Assembly (NCBI GenBank): GCA_964487255.1
Contig: CAZAQV010000066.1
Span: 1 to 7,329 of the forward strand
DNA: 7,329 bases
Direction: 5' to 3'
Source: CAZAQV01 sp964487255
Lineage (GTDB): Bacteria; Myxococcota_A; Polyangia; Polyangiales; CAZAQV01
Positions 1 to 5,411 of the stretch are shown piece by piece. The first letter of the stretch is position 1. Each line of letters begins with the position of its first letter. The position numbers were made by a program, and so were the translations under genes. The notes beneath the pieces are model-generated. The model was not told the DNA's origin, ran no database searches, and was given only the letters and a program-made list of their open reading frames with translations.

Positions 1-163
1 AGCCATCGAGCACGACTTCTTCGCCAGATTGGACAGCCAACGTGGTCGAACCGACGCCCTCCTCTTCGGTCGTCGTCGCAAGACCACCGGTGCAGGACGC
101 CGATGAGCCGAGAAGCAAGGTCATCGAGCTTACGAGAAAAGGGATTGGGGATTTGCGCGACAT
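1..163 (-). CDS. N-terminal part of a probable lipoprotein, cut by the left window edge
   Basis: Read on the minus strand, an ATG at 163-161 opens a frame with no stop to the window edge (54 codons). The product starts MSRKSPIPFLVSSMTLLLG and reaches SSASC, so it has a basic n-region (R3, K4), a hydrophobic core at about residues 7-19 and a lipobox-like site at Cys24. The -3 residue is Ser rather than Leu or Val, so the lipobox is imperfect. After Cys24 comes a Thr/Glu-rich linker, then VQSGEEVVLDG, which resembles the opening of a PKD or Ig-like domain (family knowledge; too short to be certain). A GGGG run lies seven bases before the ATG as a weak ribosome binding site. The gene is divergent from the LRR gene, with 108 bases between their starts. 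The body of the protein is outside the window, so no function can be given. The overlapping plus-strand open frame here is a shadow. Confidence 0.72.
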   Translation of the reverse strand, partial: MSRKSPIPFLVSSMTLLLGSSASCTGGLATTTEEEGVGSTTLAVQSGEEVVLDG

Positions 164-271
164 TCTGAGACCCCATTCGGAACAGGTAGCAAAACCCCAG
201 TGGCCTCGTGCGCAAGAATCGATCAAAAAAAAGTTTTCAGCGTCTCTGCGCTGTTCAGCTAGACTTGAGTT
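164..271. promoter_or_regulatory. Divergent intergenic region with A8 tract and small hairpin
   Basis: This 108-base spacer separates two divergent genes and so must hold both promoters. No convincing -35/-10 pair is visible on either strand. A weak TAGACT (260-265) sits just upstream of the LRR start codon without a clear -35 partner. Two structures can be seen: an A8 tract at 225-232, and an inverted repeat CAGCG (238-242) / CGCTG (249-253) with a six-base loop. Read on the minus strand, the hairpin is followed after a few bases by T8, giving a weak terminator-like arrangement that could limit antisense transcription into the left-hand gene. The stem has only five pairs, so this is tentative. 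Confidence 0.3.
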
Positions 272-1144
272 GTGCACCCGAAGCAAGTGACAGGCGGCTT
301 TGTCCTACGCTCGGGCGGCCTAGGTCTGGGAGCATTGATCTTGCTAGTCGTTGCGTGCGGACGCCTTCATTTCGAGCAGGCTGAGGCCGATGGTCAGATG
401 TCGAGCGACGCGATGACGCTTGGCGATGCGCAGGAGAATTTCTGCAACCGTGTTACGACGATTCCCCTTGTCGAGTGCCAGGCTTTGGTTGCGATCTACA
501 GGACGACGGCCGGAGACAACTGGCTGAACAATACGGGGTGGCTCGTCGGTACGGATCCTTGCACTTGGTTCGGTATTATGTGTGCAGGTGGCTCGGTTGT
601 TTCAGTGGACCTCCGAAGCAACCAGCTCGCTGGAAGCATCCCCCCGGAAGTTGGTAACCTTGCCGCGCTGCAGCACCTGGAGATCGATAGCAATCAGCTC
701 GTTGGGGCAATTCCGCCCTCGTTTGGCCAGCTTGCGCAGCTGCAGGAACTCTCGCTCAAGGAAAATCAGCTTACAGGTCAGATTCCGATCGAGCTTACGA
801 CCTTGTCAAACCTTCAGCGTCTCCGCATTTCGTATAACGGGCTTTCGGGGCCGCTGCCAGGCGAGATCGGTGAGATGTCGGGGTTGACGGAGCTTACGGC
901 AGACGGAAACGCCTTCGGACCGAACATCCCAGCATCGATCGGAAACCTGTCGGGTCTTACAGAGCTTCAGTTGTCGAAAAATCAGTTCAGTGGCGAGGTG
1001 CCCTCAAGCCTCATGAACATCCAGGGGCCGGTCTTTCCCAGTTTTAGTTTGCGCGGGCAGACCGGGTGCTTGACCACGCCGGACAGTGCTCTTGCGGCCT
1101 GGCTGACCTCACGCGATGCCGCCTGGAACGACGGCTGTCTGTAG
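272..1144 (+). CDS. Plant-type leucine-rich-repeat lipoprotein
   Basis: A 290-residue predicted lipoprotein. The start is GTG at 272, because an in-frame TGA lies just upstream at 266-268; a second GTG at 287 (codon 6) is possible, and neither has a strong Shine-Dalgarno. The signal peptide has a hydrophobic run at about residues 17-28 and ends in lipobox LVVAC (Cys29). Residues 69-104 look like the plant-type LRR N-terminal cap: W84, W90, then C97-x-W99-x-G-x-x-C104. Six 24-residue repeats follow (109-132, 133-156, 157-180, 181-204, 205-228, 229-252) with the LxxLxLxxNxLxGxIPxxxGxL pattern of plant-specific LRRs. A C-terminal cap with two Cys (about 266 and 289) has the DSALAAWLTSRDAAWNDG motif, of the kind seen at the end of bacterial LRR proteins. 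The family provides protein-binding surfaces, so a role in adhesion or recognition at the cell surface is inferred; the ligand is unknown. The gene is separated by 117 bases from the next plus-strand gene. Confidence 0.9.
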   Translation: MHPKQVTGGFVLRSGGLGLGALILLVVACGRLHFEQAEADGQMSSDAMTLGDAQENFCNRVTTIPLVECQALVAIYRTTAGDNWLNNTGWLVGTDPCTWFGIMCAGGSVVSVDLRSNQLAGSIPPEVGNLAALQHLEIDSNQLVGAIPPSFGQLAQLQELSLKENQLTGQIPIELTTLSNLQRLRISYNGLSGPLPGEIGEMSGLTELTADGNAFGPNIPASIGNLSGLTELQLSKNQFSGEVPSSLMNIQGPVFPSFSLRGQTGCLTTPDSALAAWLTSRDAAWNDGCL

Positions 1145-1189
1145 TTCCGGACAAGCCCGCGTGACAGCATCCGTTGACGGAGCGCCTAT

Positions 1190-1205
1190 TGTTCCACCCA
1201 GAACA
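1190..1205. promoter_or_regulatory. Dyad TGTTC-N6-GAACA upstream of the pectate lyase gene
   Basis: The 16 bases TGTTCCACCCAGAACA form a dyad with perfect five-base arms around a six-base centre. It lies 57 bases before the chosen ATG of the pectate lyase gene, a plausible position for a repressor or activator site. No regulator is encoded in the window and no promoter hexamers could be placed confidently nearby, so the operator reading is inference only. Confidence 0.25.
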
Positions 1206-1260
1206 CAAAGTATTCCAGAGATTTTGTGATCGTTGCTGTCCACTTCTTGCACTGGGTGGA
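1193..1260 (+). promoter_or_regulatory. Long-range inverted repeat covering the likely ribosome binding site
   Basis: TCCACCCAG (1193-1201) is the exact reverse complement of CTGGGTGGA (1252-1260), with 50 bases between. The right arm includes the GGGTGGA that is the only Shine-Dalgarno-like sequence before the ATG at 1262. Pairing in the mRNA would hide it, so the leader could control translation. The left arm overlaps the TGTTC-N6-GAACA dyad. A nine-base match over this distance can arise by chance. Confidence 0.25.
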
Positions 1261-1261
1261 C

Positions 1262-3154
1262 ATGAAACACAAGTGGTGTGAGTACGGTTCTTTCGGCGGT
1301 AACACAAAGGGCGCATGGTTGGGCGCTCCGGGGCTATGGGCGATATTTTTCGCTGCGAGCTTGCTAGGGGGGTGCACCACAACCCTCGAAACGGATAGCA
1401 ATGAGAGCCTTGAGACCTACCTTGCGGCCAACTGCGGCAACGGAAAGTGTCAAAAGAAGGAGTCATGCTCGCTCTGCCCGGAGGACTGCGGTTCGTGTTC
1501 GACCGACGATGCAGGTCCGTCCCCTTCCTTTTGTGGCGACGACACTTGCGATGCGGACGAAGACTGCAGCAGTTGCGAAGCCGATTGCGGCGCATGCCAG
1601 ACGCCTTCGAGCTGCGGGGACGGTACTTGCGATGCAGATGAATCATGTAGCTCCTGCAGCGCGGACTGCGGTAGCTGCTCGAGCAGCGACGTCTGCGGTA
1701 CGCTTGCTGATGCGTGCCACAGTGTTCCGCTCGGCGACAGTGACTACTGCTCCGACGCCTGTCCCTGCGGCTATGGAGAAGGCGATTGTGATGGCGACTC
1801 AGACTGCCAGGACGGGCTTGAATGCGAGCACAACATTGGCGCCGACTTTGGCCGCGATTCGGGCGAGGACTTGTGCGTACTGCCCGGTTATCCGAGCAAC
1901 CAAGATCAATGCTCGTCGCCTGAGCCTGAGCCAAGCTGCGGTGATGGAACCTGCGATGCAGGCGAAGACTGCGTTTCGTGCGAATCCGACTGCGGCGCAT
2001 GCCAGACGCCTTCGAGCTGCGGCGATGGAACCTGCGATTCCGATGAGTCATGTAGCTCGTGCAGCGCGGATTGTGGAGCCTGCCCTGAGCCTTCCACGGG
2101 CGATATCGAAGGTTTCGGAGCACAAACTCTTGGCGCAGATGGTTGTAGCAACCCTCAGACCTATCGCGTTACGACGTTGTCGGACTCAGGCAGCGGCTCG
2201 TTCCGTGACGCGATCTCTGCGGGCTGCCGTCACATCGTGTTCGACGTTGGCGGCACCATTACGCTTAGCGATAGCCTCTCGATCGAGGACTCCTTCATCA
2301 CCATCGACGGCTCAACCGCGCCTGCTCCAGGCATCACCTTTGACCACGGCGCGGACCACAAGCTGAACATCAAGGCAGGCTCCGAAGATGTCCACGATAT
2401 CATCGCGCGCTATCTAAGGCATGTTGGTCCCGGTGGTCACCCAGATTCGTCACAAGACTTCTGGGGCTTTGATGCCGGGAGCTCCGGGGATATCTACAAC
2501 GTGGCGCTCGAACACCTGACGCTCACGGGAGCCACCGACGGGATCTTCGACTTCAATGCCAACGAAGAAAGAAATGCCTATTACAATATTACGCTCGCCT
2601 ATAACTTTATCCATACGCAGTACCGCGCTGCTTCGATCCGAGGTCCCAAGAACATCACCGTTCACCACAATGTGTGGGCGCGCGTAGACGACCGCGGGCC
2701 CAAGTATTCGGACCAGGCCGAGGCGCACCACATCAATAACGTGCACTACCAGTGGGGCTACATCTGCCATCGAAACGATCCGCATGGCCTTTCGCTCGAC
2801 TCCGACGGCATCGTCGACCCGAAAGTGCTCGCCGAATACAACTACCTTCAACCGGCAGACACCCCATCGTGTGGGACCAACGCCGATGACGCGGTTTACT
2901 ATCGTACCGGTGTCGGCGGCTCACAGCTGTTTCTGCGAGGCAATCACCTTCCACCCGAAGAGGACGACACCAGTAGTGTTTCGTCTTCGCCGATTTCCGT
3001 GCCTTCCTGGGCGGCGGTTACGGTAACACCGGTCAACCAACTCGGCGACGCGTTGGTACCATGTGCCGGCACGCACTACCCCACGCAGGCGGAGCGAGAC
3101 TTGCTTGACGAGGTCTCACGCGCAGTCGGCGGCCAGGGCGGAACCTGCCAATGA
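1262..3154 (+). CDS. Lipoprotein with Cys-rich modules and a family-1-type pectate lyase domain
   Basis: A 630-residue exported enzyme. The ATG at 1262 is preferred over the in-frame GTG at 1226 because it opens directly with MKHKW and a signal peptide ending in lipobox LLGGC (Cys38). Five 22-residue modules of the CGDGxC-x5-C-xx-C-xx-DCG type lie at residues 58-79, 91-112, 118-139, 226-247 and 253-274. Between the third and fourth is a different Cys-rich segment (about 145-216) containing GDCDGDSDCQDGLEC, a type I associate with secreted proteins of this bacterial group. From about 278 to 600 is a right-handed parallel beta-helix of pectate lyase family 1 character: EGFGAQTLG, the VTTLSDSGSGSFRDA block, DGSTAPAPGIT, RYLRH, and DRGPK with R478 at the place of the catalytic Arg. 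Such enzymes cleave polygalacturonate by Ca-dependent beta-elimination. The usual DH and DE metal-site pairs read E417-H418 and D426-G427 here, so activity or substrate may differ. The stop overlaps the next start (ATGA). Confidence 0.88.
   Translation: MKHKWCEYGSFGGNTKGAWLGAPGLWAIFFAASLLGGCTTTLETDSNESLETYLAANCGNGKCQKKESCSLCPEDCGSCSTDDAGPSPSFCGDDTCDADEDCSSCEADCGACQTPSSCGDGTCDADESCSSCSADCGSCSSSDVCGTLADACHSVPLGDSDYCSDACPCGYGEGDCDGDSDCQDGLECEHNIGADFGRDSGEDLCVLPGYPSNQDQCSSPEPEPSCGDGTCDAGEDCVSCESDCGACQTPSSCGDGTCDSDESCSSCSADCGACPEPSTGDIEGFGAQTLGADGCSNPQTYRVTTLSDSGSGSFRDAISAGCRHIVFDVGGTITLSDSLSIEDSFITIDGSTAPAPGITFDHGADHKLNIKAGSEDVHDIIARYLRHVGPGGHPDSSQDFWGFDAGSSGDIYNVALEHLTLTGATDGIFDFNANEERNAYYNITLAYNFIHTQYRAASIRGPKNITVHHNVWARVDDRGPKYSDQAEAHHINNVHYQWGYICHRNDPHGLSLDSDGIVDPKVLAEYNYLQPADTPSCGTNADDAVYYRTGVGGSQLFLRGNHLPPEEDDTSSVSSSPISVPSWAAVTVTPVNQLGDALVPCAGTHYPTQAERDLLDEVSRAVGGQGGTCQ
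1532..2083 (+). repeat. In-frame duplicated pair of Cys-rich modules within the pectate lyase gene
   Basis: Modules 2-3 (from 1532) and 4-5 (from 1937) are related at DNA level with a constant offset of 405 bases (135 codons). The core is a perfect 32-base match, 1586-1617 against 1991-2022, and similarity extends on both sides. A segment encoding two modules was therefore duplicated in frame, and the copies now flank a different Cys-rich segment. The degree of DNA identity suggests a fairly recent event or ongoing recombination; variation in module number between strains is expected but not shown. Confidence 0.8.
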
Positions 3155-4785
3155 TGGCAAAACACGCATGCTTACACAAAAGCTCTTGGGCGCGCTTTGT
3201 ATTGACAGAGCTTGAGGGAGCGATTCGCGTTGCAAGCCTCGGTTGCTTGCTCGCCGCGAGCTGGGGCTGCACGGCGGACATTGTGGAGTCGTCATTGAGC
3301 AGTAGCGAGCAGGCCAACACCGAGTCGACGGCAAGCATCTCGGGCATTGTGTTTGAAGACCTCGACCGAAATGGAAGCTGGGACCCGAGTGAGCCGCCTT
3401 GGCCGGGCCACGGGGTGTCGGTCTTCGATGAAAACGGAGACCTAGCGGGGCACGCGACGTCGGCTGAAGACGGCACCTGGACGATCAGCGGACTTGCTCC
3501 CGGCAGCTACCAAGCCAAGATGAGCAGCGCCACCTGGTTTGATATCTTCGAGCAGTGGGCGCCGACCACGACTGAAACCATCTTTCCCCGAAAGAGTTTC
3601 GATTTGAGCGCAGGCGCGAGCGAGACCTTTGACCTGGGCTGGCACGCCATCACCGTTTCGACCGACATCAATAGCCCCATCTCGGTTGCCGAGACCAGCG
3701 ATGGTGTCGTGGTCGAAGTCTTTAACGATGCGCTGCCCGCGCAAGAAATCGTCGATGCGCTCGAGCGGGGCACCCTTCGGGGGCAGGAAGCACCGCTCAC
3801 CAAGGTTTTATTCGCCTACTCGACCCGCACCTACTGCACGCATACAGTTTCAGGCGTGCCGGGCACGCACTCAAATTTTCAGGCGACCTGTTACATCGGG
3901 CTTAAGTATCACCTGACGAACGAAGACTTCGGGCTCTTTCACGAGTACGGCCACGCCTGGGCGACCTATCACCAAAAGGTGGTCAACCAATGGGAAAACC
4001 TCGAGCCCTACCTCATCGCGCGCGGCGTCGACACGCAGGACGAACGGCTCTTTACCTCGCACGCGTGGACCCCGAGCGAAATGATCGCCGAGGACTTTCG
4101 ACAACTCTTTAGCAGCCCCGCCGGGGCCTCGCGCACGCAGGAGAACCCGGATATCCCGTTTGCCGCGGATGTCGAGGGGCTCAAGACGTGGCTGTCGACC
4201 ACCTTTGTGCAAGGCGATGAGGCCTGGAGCAATCAGCTTCCGGTGGCCGCGTTTACGGGGAGCTGCACGGGCAGCGATTGCGTCTTCGATGCCAGCGACT
4301 CGCACGACCCCGATGGCACGATCACGGCGTACGAGTGGCGCTTTGGCGATGGCAGCACCGCAACCGGCATGACGGTCTCGCACAGCTACGCTTGGGCGGG
4401 CGACTTCGCGGTCAGCCTGCTCGTCCGCGATGACGACGGCGGCGCCACCTTGGACACGAAGCATTTTCTGATCCAAGAAGGCGGGGGCACCAGCGGCAGT
4501 GGCCCTGAGATTAGCGATGTGCAGACGTTGACCTTTGCCAATGGGTCGAGTTGGACGGCATGGCTCTTGGTCTCGGTGCGTGAAGGGACAGGCGCGTCCG
4601 CGGGGCAGCTCGTTGAAGCCAACTGGTTTGGCGAGGGACGCCACGGCGGGCAAGGCACGCGAAGCTGCACGACGGCCGCAAACGGCCAGTGCAATCTGAT
4701 CGTTGAACTCGCGAAGAAGGTTTCAGGCGTAACCTTTGAGCTGACCTCACCCTCGACGCAGAGCGTCTACGTTCCGAAACCCTAG
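3151..4785 (+). CDS. Putative secreted zinc metalloprotease with SdrD_B-like, PKD and Ig-like domains
   Basis: A 544-residue exported protein. The ATG at 3151 overlaps the upstream TGA as ATGA, implying translational coupling; ATG 3154 is the next codon. A long n-region leads to a hydrophobic stretch (about 27-38) ending at WGC (Cys40), a poor lipobox, so it may or may not be lipidated. Domains in order: an SdrD_B/Cna_B-like beta-sandwich at about 61-140 (GIVFEDLDRNGSWDPSE, then DGTWTISGLAPGSY); a catalytic region at about 145-360 with the zincin motif H264-E-Y-G-H268, followed by SEMIAEDFRQLF, where E314 or E310 could be the third zinc ligand of a gluzincin-type site; a nearby Cys pair C229/C247; a PKD domain at about 364-447 (DASDSHDPDG, FGDGS, HSYAWAGDF); and a C-terminal Ig-like domain at about 453-544 with SCTTAANGQC, as seen at the ends of some secreted peptidases. 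Role inferred: protein degradation at or outside the cell surface. I cannot name the peptidase family. Confidence 0.8.
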   Translation: MMAKHACLHKSSWARFVLTELEGAIRVASLGCLLAASWGCTADIVESSLSSSEQANTESTASISGIVFEDLDRNGSWDPSEPPWPGHGVSVFDENGDLAGHATSAEDGTWTISGLAPGSYQAKMSSATWFDIFEQWAPTTTETIFPRKSFDLSAGASETFDLGWHAITVSTDINSPISVAETSDGVVVEVFNDALPAQEIVDALERGTLRGQEAPLTKVLFAYSTRTYCTHTVSGVPGTHSNFQATCYIGLKYHLTNEDFGLFHEYGHAWATYHQKVVNQWENLEPYLIARGVDTQDERLFTSHAWTPSEMIAEDFRQLFSSPAGASRTQENPDIPFAADVEGLKTWLSTTFVQGDEAWSNQLPVAAFTGSCTGSDCVFDASDSHDPDGTITAYEWRFGDGSTATGMTVSHSYAWAGDFAVSLLVRDDDGGATLDTKHFLIQEGGGTSGSGPEISDVQTLTFANGSSWTAWLLVSVREGTGASAGQLVEANWFGEGRHGGQGTRSCTTAANGQCNLIVELAKKVSGVTFELTSPSTQSVYVPKP

Positions 4786-4803
4786 CTCATGCACGAGGCG
4801 ATT

Positions 4804-4809
4804 GAGGGG
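4804..4809 (+). promoter_or_regulatory. Ribosome binding site deciding the start at 4817
   Basis: GAGGGG lies seven bases before the ATG at 4817. It selects this ATG over the in-frame TTG at 4802, which has no such site upstream. Confidence 0.55.
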
Positions 4810-4816
4810 CAAGAGG

Positions 4817-5233
4817 ATGACGACAAACGATGAATGGATGGTGACTTGGCTTAGGGCAGCGATGTGCGTCCTCGCACTAACGCTTGGTGTGCCGCGGGCA
4901 AAGGCCGAAGACCACAGTAGCGACCAGGGCGCCCCAAGCGCGTTCGCTGGGATGGAGCTTAGTTACGCGGGGCCCGTTGGCTTTTATGCACTCGAGGTAG
5001 GTGTCGACATCGCCAATGCACTGCTTTGGTTTCACGCCGAAATGAGCGCTCAGTTTGCCTTCGCAGAGGATCTGTTCGTGCGGCCACACGTCGGGCTCAG
5101 TTCCGCTATCGTGGGTTGGGGGCTCAACGGTTGTGATGACTGTTCGGAAGCGGAGCGCGGAGCGAAAACGAGTGGCATCTTTGGCTCGATCTGGGACCCA
5201 TATTTCGGAGCATCTTTTGCATACGTACTCTAA
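4817..5233 (+). CDS. Small exported protein, possibly part of an outer-membrane beta-barrel family
   Basis: A 138-residue protein with a signal peptide: hydrophobic run AAMCVLALTLGV followed by PRAKA-ED, a good signal peptidase I site. The ATG at 4817 is chosen for its ribosome binding site; ATG 4838 would give a cleaner signal peptide but lacks one. The mature part consists of alternating hydrophobic and polar residues with many Gly and aromatic residues (GMELSYAGPVGFYALEVGV, AEMSAQFAFAEDLFVRPHVG) and ends PYFGASFAYVL, like the last strand of a small outer-membrane barrel, although the terminal residue is Leu rather than Phe. Only about five or six strands fit in 110 residues, so it may be a shortened or divergent member. 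A CDDC pair sits in a predicted loop. It starts 31 bases after the metalloprotease stop and probably shares its transcript. Function unknown. Confidence 0.65.
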   Translation: MTTNDEWMVTWLRAAMCVLALTLGVPRAKAEDHSSDQGAPSAFAGMELSYAGPVGFYALEVGVDIANALLWFHAEMSAQFAFAEDLFVRPHVGLSSAIVGWGLNGCDDCSEAERGAKTSGIFGSIWDPYFGASFAYVL

Positions 5234-5309
5234 AGAGCGTTGCTGGAACTCCACAAGAGTCCCACTAACCGAGTTCTAACCAGCTGCTCAGCTCGTGCGT
5301 TCTGTACGA

Positions 5310-5325
5310 CCGCTGCGCGCAGCGG
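5310..5325. repeat. Perfect 16-base palindrome in the gap before the 515-residue gene
   Basis: CCGCTGCGCGCAGCGG is its own reverse complement. It lies 77 bases after the preceding stop and about 85 bases before the chosen start of the next gene. Neither side carries a T run in the right orientation (CAAAAAC follows on the plus strand), so it is not a typical intrinsic terminator. It could be a regulator site or a transcript hairpin. Confidence 0.45.
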
Positions 5326-5401
5326 CAAAAACTACAATGGCTTTGGCGTCGCCCTTACTCGGACCGTGTGCGCGGTGTTTGGCGTGCTCCTTGCTTTGTG
5401 T

Positions 5402-5407
5402 GAGAGG
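5402..5407 (+). promoter_or_regulatory. Ribosome binding site deciding the start at 5412
   Basis: GAGAGG lies four bases before the second of two adjacent ATG codons (5409 and 5412). It supports an internal start over the upstream in-frame GTG 5295 and ATG 5337, and places the hydrophobic export signal at the N-terminus. Confidence 0.5.
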
Positions 5408-5411
5408 CATG

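Noticed and set aside
42..290. Plus-strand open frame of 82 codons at the left edge
   Set aside because: It lies antisense to a clear lipoprotein signal peptide and runs across the divergent spacer; composition is not protein-like.
1174..1192. TTGACG followed by TATTGT as a promoter for the pectate lyase gene
   Set aside because: The spacing between them is only seven bases, too short for a sigma-70-type promoter.
1433..2083. CRISPR-like or non-coding tandem array
   Set aside because: Repeats are protein modules kept in frame at uneven spacing, with codon-level divergence; they are not short identical repeats with unique spacers.
1044..2123. Long minus-strand open frame (359 codons) opposite the Cys-rich modules
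   Set aside because: Its Arg/His/Ser-rich translation is the antisense shadow of repeated Cys/Asp/Gly codons; the plus strand has signal peptide, modules and enzyme domain.
1401..2366. Plus-strand open frame of 321 codons in another frame of the same region
   Set aside because: Ala/Arg-rich translation typical of a shifted reading of the Cys-rich repeats; it stops inside the lyase domain and has no ribosome binding site.
3202..3207. Perfect TTGACA -35 hexamer
   Set aside because: It lies inside the signal-peptide codons of the metalloprotease and has no -10 hexamer at 16-18 bases.
3871..4653. Minus-strand open frame of 260 codons opposite the metalloprotease
   Set aside because: It mirrors the GC-biased third positions of the real gene; the sense strand carries zincin and PKD motifs.
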